DNA of 64,000 nucleotides from Haberlea rhodopensis (lineage: Eukaryota; Streptophyta; Magnoliopsida; Lamiales; Gesneriaceae), in NCBI GenBank assembly GCA_907163345.1, contig CAJQUN010000042.1, positions 5,003,043 through 5,067,042 on the forward strand, in the 5' to 3' direction. Under the pieces are notes generated by a model. It was not told the origin of the DNA. It searched no databases and saw nothing but the letters and a program-made list of their open reading frames with translations. Each line of letters opens with the position of its first letter. Positions within the stretch are counted from its first letter, which is position 1. Positions 32,616 to 44,362 of the stretch are shown piece after piece. The translations under genes and the position numbers were made by a program.

Positions 32616-33369
32616 AATTAGGTAATAAGTTAAGGATTAGTTAGGCGTAGACAAAGTTTGATTTCATATAGACTTAATCAAACGACTAATAATACATGAC
32701 TGATGTATTCCACGACTAATAAAATCTTCTCAAATATGATTTATATATCAATCAAGCAAACCCGATAATGTTATGAACGAGATGGAAGAGTGCCACCTCG
32801 GCCATTATTAGTGCTAGGCAACAGTTAAAGGAAGACAAACGCACATCATGGACGGATCGTGGGCATATCAAGTTAATGACAGACAACAATTGCGGAGGAT
32901 CATGCGCAGATAGTAATCATGGTCCGACACTTCCCGGCCGTTACTCTTGAAAATTCCACTACAAATACGAGCATCCAACAATATATGGACATTCAATCTA
33001 TTCCGAAAAATACTCTACACAGATTCTTCATATAATTATAGAATATATTATGAAGAATTCATCAATACTTTTATTATTCTTGTTTCACTTGTTTTGTGAG
33101 CACTTACTTGACAGTCGTATTGGCCACACCGAGGAGATCCTCGGCGTCTACCTAACCTTCATGTTCTCAAACTACATCAACTCGGACATACATCTCTGAA
33201 TACACGGCTTGCAGCTTACAATAGTGATTTGGAATCACAGGACTGCTGAAAAAGTGTCTCATTATTCATTCCATAACACTTTGAAGGCTGAAAGTTTGGT
33301 TCAAGCTCAATCCGCATATCAGTTGGATATTGGCGGTTGCAGCTGGTTGGTTTTTTCTGTTGGATGAAC
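32616..33369 (+). other. Unassigned, with a possible LTR remnant
   Basis: Part of this stretch looks like an LTR: a weak TATA-like CTACAAATACGAGC near 32950, then TTGTTTTGTGAGCACTTACTTG, then GGCCACACCGAGGAGATCCT near 33120-33145, phrases typical of Gypsy R/U5. No matching second copy or ends were found. The last about 150 bp may be the upstream part of element A's LTR, which its 3' copy lacks. Confidence 0.3.
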
Positions 33370-33898
33370 GGTTATTTTGTGACCTAGAACTTGAAGAGCA
33401 GGTGGAGCTTGATGGACTCTATAAAAGGGGGCTCCTGGATATTCCTAGGAGGGGGAGAAAAACACAAGAAGCAATTCATTCAACACGCAAGATCTGGATG
33501 TTCCAAGAATGAGATAGGGTATTGAGATTAGTGTAGAGAATTCAAGGAGCGATTCATTGTAAATGGTAGAGTGAGTCTCGGGAGGAACTCTTGTACTGTA
33601 GAATCACCCATGTAAATTTTTTTTGTTCGTTTCTAAATTTCCACATTTGAATTCTGTTCATGTTCGTATTGATTGATATCGTATCATATGATATACGTAC
33701 AAATATCTCTGAATTGATTACAACTCATGTGGGTTAAGAACACATCAAGAAGTCTTCGTATATTCATTTCAAGAAACAGAGTTCAAGTGTTGTGTATTTA
33801 TGTCTTTGGTGCGTTACTGATTGTATATGTACTGCTGCTAATAATATTAAAAGTGAAAGAATATATTAATCTTTGATATAAGTTCAAGATTAATAACA
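33370..33898 (+). repeat. 5' LTR of element A
   Basis: Shared with the 3' LTR from GGTTATTTTGTGACCT on; it contains a CTCTATAAAAGGGGG TATA box (about 33419) and ends ATTAATAACA. It lacks about 60 bp present in the 3' LTR. The true left end may lie upstream of 33370. Confidence 0.8.
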
Positions 33899-33900
33899 AC

Positions 33901-33918
33901 TGGCGTAGTCCGTGGGAA
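33901..33918 (+). other. Primer-site position of element A
   Basis: TGGCGTAGTCCGTGGGAA starts two bases after the LTR end. It begins TGG, as tRNA-derived primer sites do, but is not the Met sequence; I cannot name the tRNA. Confidence 0.5.
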
Positions 33919-33932
33919 GACAATTAAGAACG

Positions 33933-34724
33933 ATGACAACCAAGATAGAAGTTGATCGGTTCAATGGTAAAAGTTATTTCGGATTGTGGAAACGAAAAAT
34001 GTATGCAATTCTTGTTCAACAAAGGTTGCGAAGGCCTTGGTGGTCTGAGTGCCCTCCCTGAATCACTGACCGCAGATCAAAAGGCGGATATGATGGAATT
34101 GGCCTTTAGTACTCTCACACTTCATTTGAATGACAAGGTGCTGCGGGAGGATTCTTCGGAAGAAACGGCAGTAGGTATATAGCTGAAACTTGAATCTCAT
34201 TACATGACCAAGTCTCTGCAAGATAGAGTGTATTTGAAAGGGAAGTTATTCGGGTTTAAGATGGATGAAACTAATCTTTAAGCGAAAATCTAGATGACTA
34301 GAATAAGCTGCTACTTGATTTAGAAAACATTAGCATCAAGAATGAGGACAAGGATAAAGCCATCATCTTACCGAATTCCCTATCAAGATCATACTCGGTT
34401 TTCGTAGACACAATGAAGTATGCAAGAGATTCATCGTCATTGAATGATATACAGAAGGCACTTAAATCTAAGGAAACAGAGGCAGATGAGGAAATTAAGT
34501 ATACTGGCGCATCTCTTTTCTCGAAAGAAAAGTATGAAAAGCGTGAATGTTGTGGTAAAACAAGGAAAAAACTAAGTTAAAATTTAGGTGTATCAAATAT
34601 TTCTACTTCAACAAGGAAGGGCACGTTAAAAGGGATTGCCTAGAAAAAAAACAAAATGAAAAACAAAGGGAACCAGGAGAGTCAGTGGTGGTACATGATG
34701 AATTTGATATGGCGGACATTTTTG
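33933..34724 (+). pseudogene. Copia gag of element A
   Basis: Starts MTTKIEVDRFNGKSYFGLWK. Then in shifted frames LPESLTADQKADMMELAFST, MTKSLQDRVYLKGKLFGFKM, LPNSLSRSYSVFV-type text and IKYFYFNKEGHVKRDC (knuckle region, first Cys context altered), ending ...EFDMADIFV at the element B insertion. At least three frameshifts. A typical Copia gag that coats the RNA in virus-like particles. Confidence 0.85.
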
Positions 34725-35437
34725 TGTTGGATTAATAATTATTGTATTATTGGGTTAATAATTAAGAGCCCAATAATAATGTTTTATTTTGTTAATGAGA
34801 ACAAAATTATGATAAGTTAATTATGAATAGTCAATTAAGCTAAAGAAATCCCACATTGAGTAATTGAGACACTTATGATTTGTTTATAATGAGATGTGCC
34901 CCTCGCGCGCTGTCCGTCAGAATTGATGTCAGATTTAAGCGTGAGACTTAAATCCATATTAATCTGATGTTAAGTGTTGAGACTTTTCATCTACCCCATT
35001 AAACTTTACACTTAATTTTGAGACCTTTGGAGTGGTCTGCTGCTCAGCTATATAAGCTGCTTCAGCCATATGTTTTCATCATCCAGAAATTGCATTTCAT
35101 ATCATATCATCTTATCTTGAGAGTACTACACACTATTAAGTGTTCGAGTGAGTCTGTCTGGGTTTCTGCTTCAATCCAAACAGAGGTGTTCGGACGTTGT
35201 ACCTTGGAACTCTCTTGTCCAGGAGGCCAGAAGTTGTAGGAGGGCAATTTAGAGTTTACGGGCACACGGTTTACTGTGGCATCGTCTATTTCAGATGCTA
35301 CAAAACAAAGTTTCTGCACAGTATATTTAAACTGTTGTTGTAAGTTTCTACTGTTTTCAGGCAATTTTATTTATAAGACAGTGTTTGTGATCTTATGAGT
35401 TTTTTCGTCTACTTGAACAAAAAGAAAAGCACCAACA
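34725..35437 (+). repeat. 5' LTR of element B (713 bp)
   Basis: Starts TGTTGGATTAATAATTATTG, ends AAGCACCAACA. TATA box CTATATAAGC near 35048. It lacks two blocks present in the 3' LTR: about 37 bp, and about 160 bp including a CG-rich stretch. It contains CAATTTAGAGTTTACG at 35245-35260, complementary to the bases just after the LTR. Confidence 0.93.
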
Positions 35438-35439
35438 AT

Positions 35440-35455
35440 CGTAAACTCTAAATTG
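35440..35455 (+). promoter_or_regulatory. Candidate self-priming site of element B
   Basis: CGTAAACTCTAAATTG begins two bases after the LTR end, exactly where a primer binding site belongs. It is the perfect 16-nt reverse complement of CAATTTAGAGTTTACG inside both LTRs (35245-35260; 50965-50980). It does not begin TGG and I cannot match it to a tRNA 3' end. Self-priming of this kind is established for the yeast Tf1 element; its use here is inference. Confidence 0.65.
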
Positions 35456-35638
35456 TTTTTTGTGTATCTTTTTTGTTCTGTTTTGTGTTTTGTCAAAACT
35501 CAGATTTTCCTCAACTGCACTTTAACAAATTGTTACTGTCTAGTTTCATATTTATGCATTGTTGAAAGGTTTAATCCTACTGTTTCAAAACTACTTATAT
35601 TTTATTTGTGCTCTCCTATTTGTGTTCTGTTTTAGCTA

Positions 35639-36489
35639 ATGGCTGACCAGTTAACACCTGCTGTGAATAATGAGATTCCGGTGATCAAAGCTAGCGGTAC
35701 TGAGGCCGCAATGCCAATTCTGAGAAGTCCAATGCCGTTTTCTCAATTTGAGAAACCGGAAAAGTTCAAGGGTCCAACTTTAAACGTTGGCAACAGAAGA
35801 TGATGTTCTTCCTTACCACCTTGAACTTGACCAGGTTTCTGAAGGAGGAGAAACCGGTGGAGGACAAAGAGGATCCTCAATTTGCAGTGATTGTCGAGTC
35901 ATGGATGAGTGCTGACTACCTTTGTCGTAACTACATACTGAATTCTCTTAACGATGCACTTTTTAATGTGTATTCCCCCAAGGAGACTGCTAAGAATCTT
36001 TGGGAATCGTTAGAGACAAAGTATAAAGTTGACGATGCAGGTGCAAAGAAATTTGTAGCCGGGCGATTCCATGACTATCGAATGGTAGATGGCAAGAGCG
36101 TTGTTGAGCAATGCGAAGAGCTGCAGCTGATATATCATGAACTTGCTGCCGAAGGTATGGGGCTAAATGATGCTCTCCAAGTGGCGATGATGATTGAAAA
36201 ATTACCGCCATCTTGGAAGGACTTCAAAAGCTACCTAAAGCACAAGCGAAAGATGATGAGTCTCGAGGATCTTATCAGCTGCGCATTGAGCAAGACAACC
36301 GAAAAGTTGACAAGAAATCATTAGGAATGATTTCCAAGGCCAACATGGTTGAAGTTGGGGATAACTCCCATGGGAATAAGCGCAAGCGTACTTTTGAACC
36401 CAATGGAGATACTCAGACAAGGAGGTTCACATGTGACTGTTATGTGTGTGGTAAGCCTAACCATAAGGCCAAGGACTGCACTCAACGTC
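35639..36489 (+). pseudogene. Copia gag of element B
   Basis: MADQLTPAVNNEIPVIKASG starts at 35639. One base appears lost near 35778 (in CCAACTTTAAACG), after which the frame at 35800 continues: MMFFLTTLNLTRFLKEEKPV, WESLETKYKVDDAGAKKFVA, VAMMIEKLPPSWKDFKSYLK. A second shift near 36230-36300 leads to the CCHC knuckle CYVCGKPNHKAKDC. The C insertion interrupts just after CTQRQN. Confidence 0.9.
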
Positions 36490-36494
36490 AAAAC

Positions 36495-38575
36495 CGTAAA
36501 GACCCGGATTTGAGGTTATCCAACATTTGAGGTAATTGTTGCAAGTTAAACTCTTTTATTATTAAATAAAATTATGTTGTATTAGAGTTAACTAGAACTC
36601 TAATTTAATTAAGATGGATTAATAAAGTGCCCTAGTGGGAATCAAAAATCTTATTAGATGAGGTTTCTTTTCTTTAAAACTCTAGTCAATGGATACCAAG
36701 AATGTTTTGATGACTACCAAGGAGTCCTAGCCATCACAAAATCCTTCAATAAACCAGTTTTTTTCCAGCAACATGGATCGACCAAAATCTGAAAAATTTC
36801 ATCCGAAAGACTTCACCCTTTTTGTTTCCTGATTTTTCGAGAAAAACACCAAGAGTCCAACCATCACATGGTGTTCGAAAATCTCATCTTTCCAGCATCC
36901 TAATCGAAAGAAAAACCGATAAGTCCCAGCTGGTTCCACCTCTCCACAAGCTACCAAAGTCAACACGAAATCTTGCACGATATACATCATCAATCTGTGC
37001 AGATTTGAATCCTAAATCTCGAAGGAATCCACACCCAATTGTTCCAGATTTGGCCCCAACCTTCAGCTATAAATATAGGTGCCAATCTTGAGAGATTTAC
37101 ATCACAATTTCCCTTCCTTCTCAGCCTTCAAGAAGCCGAGAACTCCAGAAAAATTCTGTCCAACAATTCGAAAGAAATCCCTTCAACATTCTGCACGTTT
37201 ATTCCAGAATCTCTTCCACCCGAACACCTTAGCAATCTGTTTCGAAAAGCCGTTAAGCAATCTATGCAAGTTCTTCCAGAATCTGTTCAGATTTTGTTCA
37301 CCGTATTTTCCAGAAGCTTTTAAGCATCACTCTTCGATATTCCTTTAACCAATTACTCGCTTTTACAGTTTATGTTCGATTGAAAGCAACTATAACCGAG
37401 CCAAGTTTCAACATTAAACCATATACTTGCAAACCTTAAATCCGTTCGATAAGAACAGAAGCCAAAGCTGAAGCTGTCTGCATTGTTTTTGGTCCAGAAA
37501 GTTTCATCAAGTGATTGAAACCATACCAGCAACCTTGTTCGAAAGTTCCTTCAATTTGAGTGTTAAACTTGAGCAATAGTCATCGAGTTTCTGTCCAAAT
37601 TTCAGAACCGAAAGCCAACCAAGTTCTGAATTCAATCTTGTTCATTGAAGAATCTGTTCGAGAGGTAGCGTTCTGATTTCGTTTAATCTAGGAGGATTTG
37701 AATCCATTCGTGTAATACCTTTGATCAATCAAGCACGTATCCAAGCACTGTAAGTGGGCTTTTGCTATTTATTCGTTTCGTTTTTGAAAAACTATAGTAT
37801 TTTTTGAAATCTCGATCGATATGGACTATGTTGAAATTATGAAAGTATATTTTGTAAGCACCTTAAACTCGAAATCTAATTGGATTGGAATTCCCCATGA
37901 CCCTGATGCGGTGGGGTGTAACCGCTAAAAGAACCTTATACAGTGGTTATCCGTTGTTTCTGGAGTATCCAGACCCTTTATTCGTGGGTAAGCCGATATC
38001 ATGACCTCATCTCTAGGACGGATAAGTCTAGAGACTGATATCAGTACCAAGAGGAGATTAGATGCTTTATTGTGCTTAAGTATATGAAAAATTATGAACG
38101 ATATGAGATGTCATGTTATGGCTCGTTGGAGCAATTATGTCAAGATACATTCATATCGGTTTATGTCAAGTTTTGATTCATGTTATGAAAATTATGAAGT
38201 ATTTATTATGATATCATATCGATTGTCCCCCACTTGCTGAGTGTTTTCCAAAGCACTCAACCCCTTACTCTACATCCCCAGATAAAGCTGAGGAAGAAGT
38301 TGAAGCCGAAGAAGATCACCAATTTTGGGGTTGGTGATATATCCGCTGCGTATTTCTAAGAATTAAGATCCCAAGACTTTATTTAAGTACGATTTTACTA
38401 TTTAAGATGTTAAGTTTTAATTTCGTGTTTTTAATTCAGTTGTAAAGACAATGATTTCTTTATTTATGGAAAATAGATTGGTTTTTGGTTATTACGATAT
38501 TACTAGGCTTATTGATTTCAAGTTGTTTATGGAAATCAATGCCGGTGTTATTAACCCCGGTCTCGGGGCCTGACA
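36495..38575 (+). repeat. 5' LTR of element C
   Basis: Starts CGTAAAGACCCGG where the 3' LTR has TGTAAAGACCCGG, so the first base has mutated T to C. It ends GGGGCCTGACA. TATA-like GCTATAAATATAGG near 37066. Few substitutions and small indels separate it from the 3' copy. Confidence 0.95.
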
Positions 38576-38581
38576 TTTTAG

Positions 38582-38594
38582 TGGTATCAGAGCC
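38582..38594 (+). other. Primer binding site (tRNA-Met) of element C
   Basis: TGGTATCAGAGCC, six bases after the LTR end. Confidence 0.92.
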
Positions 38595-39206
38595 AGGTTC
38601 CATAATCCCGCTGGGAAAAGATCGATTCACGATAATTACGATAATCAGAAGTTCAATATGATTGATCACGTGAATAACGATTTTTCTGTTCCTAAGAAAG
38701 TTTTTTTTTTTAAAAAAATTATTTCGAAAATTCAAAAATCGAAACCCTAGCTGCCTTAGAGCCGCCGCCGCCTGCCGCCACGATAACTGTCGACGAGTAT
38801 ACCAATCGAACCGTCTCTTCCAGTCGACCCTACTGTCCAAGTTTCAGATCGATCGGATTCCGTTTGCTCTGTCAATTTCGCATTCAAAATCTAAGAACCC
38901 TAACCCCCAAAATATGTTCATCCTTCGATTTTCGGATCTTATCTGCGTATTTTCGAAATTAAAAATTTTCGGCAGATCCTCCAAGCAAGACGATTGATAG
39001 CCCTCTGTCAATTTTGGATTCCAAGCTTCGATTAGAGATAATTTCGAAACCCTAATTTTCGATTATAAACCCTAATTTTCGATTTTAAAAAAAAAAAAAA
39101 AATTTCCAGAATTCGAAATTTCGATTTCTTACTTTTGATACTTGATTTTTATGATTTTGTCAAGTATTTCATTTGACTAAATTAGTTCCGTATTTGGGTT
39201 TAGGTG
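38595..39206 (+). other. Leader of element C
   Basis: Untranslated sequence with no coding signal. It ends in TTTGGGTTTAG directly before the first ORF, which resembles a splice acceptor; a similar TTGTATTGTAG precedes the gag start. Whether the leader is spliced is unknown. Confidence 0.4.
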
Positions 39207-39686
39207 ATGACAATCCAAGCCCAGACTGTCAAGATCCTTAGCCTGGAGCAAGAAGTTGAAAAGCTCAAGGAAGCTAAATCTGAACTACTTGAGGTAGTAG
39301 ACCACCTGCGTGGCGATGTTCATAGACTCGGCTACTATCACCATCAAGCTGACGAACAGCATAAGGAAGCTAACAAAGAAGTTGCTCGATTGGATGAACT
39401 CCATAGAACTGCTGCCGAGAAATGCGTAGTGCAAAGGCAACAGCTGGAGCAAATGGCAGAGCGAGTTCTCTCACTCCAAGCTACGAACCATCGCTTGGCA
39501 GTAAGAAGCAATGGATACTGGAGTATCATCACTCACCTCCAGAACGTCAATAGTGATCTACGGGAAGCCAATGATCACATGCGAGACCTCCTGGACGTGG
39601 TAGACTCGGATGAAGACCCAGATGAAGAACCAATGGAGGAAGATATCGTAGAGGAGTTAGGAAGTGGAGACGTTATAGATCCGTAG
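39207..39686 (+). CDS. Accessory coiled-coil ORF upstream of gag (element C)
   Basis: 159 residues from the ATG at 39207 (MTIQAQTVKILSLEQEVEKL). The body is a long amphipathic helix with heptad-like spacing (SLEQEVEKLKEAKSELLEVV; QQLEQMAERVLSLQATNHRL), ending in a very acidic tail (DSDEDPDEEPMEEDIVEEL). No frameshift. It resembles no gag, pol or chromodomain segment. Position between primer site and gag, with about 200 bp before the gag ATG, makes it an extra element protein. Function unknown; oligomerisation is likely. Confidence 0.75.
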   Translation: MTIQAQTVKILSLEQEVEKLKEAKSELLEVVDHLRGDVHRLGYYHHQADEQHKEANKEVARLDELHRTAAEKCVVQRQQLEQMAERVLSLQATNHRLAVRSNGYWSIITHLQNVNSDLREANDHMRDLLDVVDSDEDPDEEPMEEDIVEELGSGDVIDP

Positions 39687-39882
39687 TTTTCTAGAAAGCT
39701 TTGTTTAGGAGTTTTGTTTTTTTAAGAATTATTTTGATGTTCAGCATTTCCTTTCCGTTTTGTTTTGATAAACATTTTCAATGATTAATAAAATCGTCAT
39801 TTCTGTTTATCATGTCTTCTTTATCTTTCCGCTATCGTTATATCTTTGCGCAAAGATTTTAGATCCATATGTATTGTAGGAA

Positions 39883-40527
39883 ATGGCCGGACGTCCTACT
39901 CGCAGCAACCGTAATCCCAACTACGCTGTTCCTCCTAATTCTAATGAGGAGAGAACAGATGGAAATCAGAATCCTCCACCTACACCGCCACAACCCCCGA
40001 GGGTGGGACTGAGTCGTGAGGACTTGGCAGCAATAGCCACCATTGTGGCCACAACACTTCAAGGCTTAACTAATCCTGCTGCTAATCAGCCACATCCGCA
40101 GCCAACGCCACATCCGCAGGGAGTGAAGTATCACTATGAATCACTGCGAAAGAACAGAGTTCCAACCTTTGATGGCAACTCAGACCCGGAGATGGCCCAA
40201 AACTGGCTTAAGCAAGTGGAAAACCACCACAGACTACTTGAAGTGCCTGAAAACATTAAAGTGGAAGTCATAACATCGTTTCTCGTTGATCAAGCTGGAA
40301 AATGGTGGGAAAATGTGTCACCACTTATGTTAGAAGCGGGACCAATCACATGGCAACGGTTCCGAAGTACCTTTCTAAAGCAGTACTTCCCAACAGCGGT
40401 ACAAAACCAGAAACTGCGAGAACTTGAACACTTGACGCAGACTCCAGACATGACAGTGGTAGAGTATACCGCGAAGTTCAACTCGCTGGACATACGCGCC
40501 GACCATAATGGCAGACGAGTCTCTTAA
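39883..40527 (+). pseudogene. Gypsy gag N-terminal part (element C)
   Basis: MAGRPTRSNRNPNYAVPPNS at 39883, a Pro-rich linker, then the gag core: VPTFDGNSDPEMAQNWLKQV, DQAGKWWENVS, WQRFRSTFLKQYFPTAVQNQ, EYTAKFNSL. A one-base loss near 40488-40492 throws the end out of frame. The correct frame (TYAPTIMADESLKLHRF) continues in the next ORF, so this is one gag broken once. Confidence 0.92.
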
Positions 40528-42745
40528 ACTGCATCGCTTCAGGATTGGACTGAACAGTCGTATCCAATCCGCCCTTGCGATTTTCGAAACCGCAAATTTT
40601 GGAGATCTATTGGGAGCAGCCATCAGGGCTGAAGCAGACATAAAGCGTCGCGAGGAAGAATTTAAGCGCAAGCGACCCTCCATTAGTCAGCATACCTCTA
40701 ATGGTCAAAACTTCAAGAGGCCTAACCCGTCCAGTAATCAGCGAAAAGGGCCAATGATAGGGACAACCCAACAGAGGTTTCCGAAATGTTCAAACTGTGG
40801 CTATCATCATCCCGGAGAATGCCTTAAGGGAAAAGGAGCATGTTTCCGATGTGGGACGATAGGCCACCGAATTGCCGAATGTCCCGAACCTGATGTAAAG
40901 GGGACAATTGCAAGAAATGGCGGGCCTCCGAACAAACCAAGGGAGAACAATCCGAATGCCCGTGTCTTTGCCATATCACATGAGGAGGCAGAGGACGCAA
41001 ACGACGTCGTGGCAGGTACCATTTTATTAAACGAATTACCTTCTTATACATTGTTTGATTGTGGTGCCACACATTCGTTTATATCTAAGAGGTTTGCTAA
41101 GAAACTAGCCCTTAAACCGGAATTGCTTAGTGAACCATACAATGTAGCAACACCAGCCAATAAGACCCTTATAGCACATAGTATACACCGAGATTGTAAT
41201 CTCAGTATTAATGAAATAAGGTTTAATGCTGAGCTAATTCAACTCAACATGGTGGATTTCGATGTTATAGTGGGAATGGATTGGCTATCTAAACACCATG
41301 GAGTAGTGGACTGCCGCAACAAGAATGTTAAACTACGAACTCCAGACGAGGGAGAGATTGTATACCACGGCAAAACTAAGGAACGAAAATTCCTTCTGTC
41401 GGCAGTACAAACATGGAAAGCTGTGAAGAACGGTGAAGAAGTATACCTAGCAACAATAAGCGAGGTAAAAGAGGAAGACGGACCCAGGATAGAAGACATA
41501 GCGGTAGTGCAAGAATTTTCGGATGTCTTTCCTGAAGAACTGCCCGGTTCTGTTCCAAACCGAGAATTGGAGTTTGAAATCAACTTGGTGCCAGGCGCTG
41601 CACCCGTTTCAAAGGCACTATACCGAATGGCTCCAGCCAAATTGAAAGAACTCAAGGAACAACTTCAGGAGCTCTTAGACAAGAGGCAAATCAGACCAAG
41701 TGTATCCCCATGGGGAGCTCCAATGTTGTTTGTAAAGAAGAAAGACGGGAGCATGAGATTGTGCATCGACTACAGAGAACTGAATAAGATCACAATCATG
41801 AACAAGTACCCTCTTCCAAGGATAGATGACCTGTTCGATCAACTCAAAGGAGCTAAAGTCTTTTCTAAGCTCGATCTAAGGGCAGGCTATCACCAACTAA
41901 AGATAAAAGCTGATGACGTACCGAAAACAACATTCAGAACGAGGTATGTGCATTACGAATTCACGGTGATGCCATTTGGCTTGTCAAATGCGCCAGCAGT
42001 ATTCATGGACTTGATGAATCGAGTATTCAAGCCATTCTTGGATGACTTTGTTGTGGTGTTCATCGACGACATCCTCATTTATTCGTCGAGCAATGAGGAT
42101 CATGAACAACATCTTCGCCTCACCTTACAGACATTGAGAGAGAAGGAGCTCTATGCCAAATTTAATAAATGTGAATTTTGGCTAGAAAGCGTATCTTTCT
42201 TAGGACACATCATATCAAAAGAAGGCGTGTCAGTGGACCCTAAAAAGGTAGAGACAGTTTTGGATTGGCATAGGCCAACGACAGTGACCGAAATCCGAAG
42301 CTTCTTGGGACTAGCTGGTTACTACCGGAAGTTTGTCGAAGGATTTTCGTCAATAGCAGTACCTCTTACAAGGCTCACACAAAAGAACGCAAAATTTATC
42401 TGGAGTGAAGAATGTAAGAAAAGGTTTGAGAATTTGAAGAAAAAGCTCTCATCTGCACCGGTACTAGTACTACCGACTGAAGGCATGTGTTTCACTATTT
42501 ATAGTGATGCATCTAATGAAGGACTGGGATGTGTACTCATGCAAGAAGGAAGAGTAATTTCGTATGCTTCAAGACAGCTCAAGCCTCACGAGCAAAACTA
42601 CCCTACGCATGACCTCGAATTAGCCGCAGTGGTGTTCGCCTTAAAAATTTGGAGACACTATCTGTATGGCGCCAAGTGTGAAGTTTTCACAGACCATCAA
42701 AACCTCAAATACTTGTTTACTCAAAAGGAACTAAACATGAGGTAG
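40508..42745 (+). pseudogene. Gypsy gag C-terminus, protease, RT and RNase H start (element C)
   Basis: Zinc knuckle CFRCGTIGHRIAEC (about 40840-40880). Protease LFDCGATHSFISKRFAKKL has Cys where DSG is usual. RT: LRPSVSPWGAP-type ..SVSPWGAPMLFVKKKDGSM, LCIDYRELNKITIMNKYPLP, SKLDLRAGYHQLKIKADDVP, VMPFGLSNAPAVFMDLMNRV and catalytic FIDDILIYSS. RNase H begins FTIYSDASNEGLGCVLMQEG. The frame stops at TAG (42743-42745) after ELNMR, where Gln is expected. The integrase follows in the same frame, so this is a single nonsense change. Confidence 0.93.
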
Positions 42746-44362
42746 AGACGATGGATCGAACTCTTAAAGGACTACGATCTCACCATTAGTTACCATCCCG
42801 GCAAGGCAAACAAAGTAGCAGACGCTTTGAGCCGGAAAGGCAAAGGAAAAATGATCTTAGCTTCGGTCTCAGCTCAACCTTTTCTTCGAGAGACCACCAA
42901 ACTAAGCCAAGATCAAGATCTGAGCCTAACAAAGTTAAAAGAACAAGTCAAAGAGAAGAAAATTACTGAATTTGAGATCGATAGCAATGGAATTCTGTGG
43001 ATGAAAGGACGATTGTGCGTGCCAAATGTGAACAACATAAGACAAGAAGTGATGTCTGAAGCGCACAAATCAAAATTTTCAGTTCACCCTGGGAGTACAA
43101 AGATGTACAAGGATTTGAAGGAAAGTTTCTGGTGGAACGCCATGAAAAAGGACGTAGCAGAATTCGTCGCCCGATGCTTGGTATGTCAACAAGTTAAAGT
43201 TGAGCATCAAAGACCCGGAGGACTTCTTCAACCTCTGGAAATCCCTGAATGGAAATGGGATCACATCTCCATGGACTTCGTCGTAGGCCTACCAAAATCA
43301 AAACAGAGCCATGACGGAATTTGGGTAATTGTTGATAGACTAACCAAGTCAACACACTTTCTACATGTCCGTATGAACTACAACTTAGACAAGTTGGCAA
43401 CCCTATATATGGACAATATAGTGAGATTGCATGGAGTCCCAGTGAGCATCCTATCCGACAGAGATCCTAGATTCGTGTCGCGTTTCTGGAAAAGCTTTCA
43501 GCAAGCCATGGGAAGTAAAGTGACTCTTAGCACGGCCTATCACCCCCAGACTGATGGCCAGACAGAGAGAACTATCCAAACCCTCGAGGATATGCTAAGA
43601 GCTTGTGCATTGGATTTTACTGCAAATTGGAGCGAGCTTTTACCTCTAGTCGAGTTCGCTTACAATAACAGCTATCATAGTAGCATTGGGATGGCGCCAT
43701 ACAAAGCACTCTATGGGCGCAAATGTCGATCACCATTATATTGGGATGAAGTAGGAGAAAGAGCTATCACAGGACCGGAGTTAGTACAAGCTACTACTGA
43801 CAAGATAGCCATCATCAGAGATAGGCTTAAGACAGCCCAGGACCGACAGAAGAGTTGGGCTGATTTGAAAAGAAGACCAGTGGATATCGAGATTGGTGAA
43901 AAGGTCTACGTAAAGATTTCACCAATGAAAGGAGTAATTAGATTCGACAAAAGGGGAAAGTTGAATCCAAGATATGTGGGACCATTTGAAGTTCTAGAAA
44001 AGGTGGGAACGCTAGCATATAAAATAGCACTACCGCCAAATCTGTCAAGAATTCACAATGTCTTCCACGTATCACAACTAAGGAAATACATTGCTGACCC
44101 AAGCCATGTACTGGAAGCAGAACCCCTAGTAACTCAAGGGAATTTGGACGAAGAAATCCCAATCCGTATTCTGGATACCAAGGACCAAGTTCTGAGAAGA
44201 ATGACCATTCCTTACGTCAAGGTCCAATGGTCAAACCATACGGAAAGAGAAGCTACTTGGGAAATGGAAGAATCAATGCGGGAGAAATATCCCTACCTTT
44301 TCCAAGACCAAGTTGACTCGAGTTTCGAGGACGAAACTTCCAATAAGGAGGGAGGGATGTAA
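42746..44362 (+). pseudogene. Gypsy RNase H end, integrase and chromodomain (element C)
   Basis: After the stop, RRWIELLKDYDLTISYHPGK and ADALSRKGKGK complete RNase H. Integrase has the zinc-binding HKSKFSVH and CLVCQQ, then the DDE core: MDFVVGLPKSKQSHDG, SILSDRDPRFVSRFWKSFQQ, and HPQTDGQTERTIQTLEDMLR. GPFEVLEKVGTLAYKIALPP and NVFHVSQLRKY precede a chromodomain (VQWSNHTEREATWEMEESMR), which in chromoviruses targets insertion to heterochromatin. The domain itself is open and full length; it is listed as a pseudogene only because of the upstream nonsense codon. Confidence 0.93.

Noticed and set aside
33274..33278. ATAAC as left target duplication of element A (matching ATAAC after 52167)
   Set aside because: The bases after it do not start an LTR, and the right side lies in an AAC/AAT microsatellite where such a match is expected by chance.
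35018..35364. Frames of 73-85 residues repeated near 50747-51039
   Set aside because: Both copies are within the LTRs of element B; no protein family features.
37039..37348. Overlapping 89-94 residue frames repeated at 44902-45307
   Set aside because: They lie inside the two LTRs of element C; the repetition reflects LTR identity, not a conserved protein.
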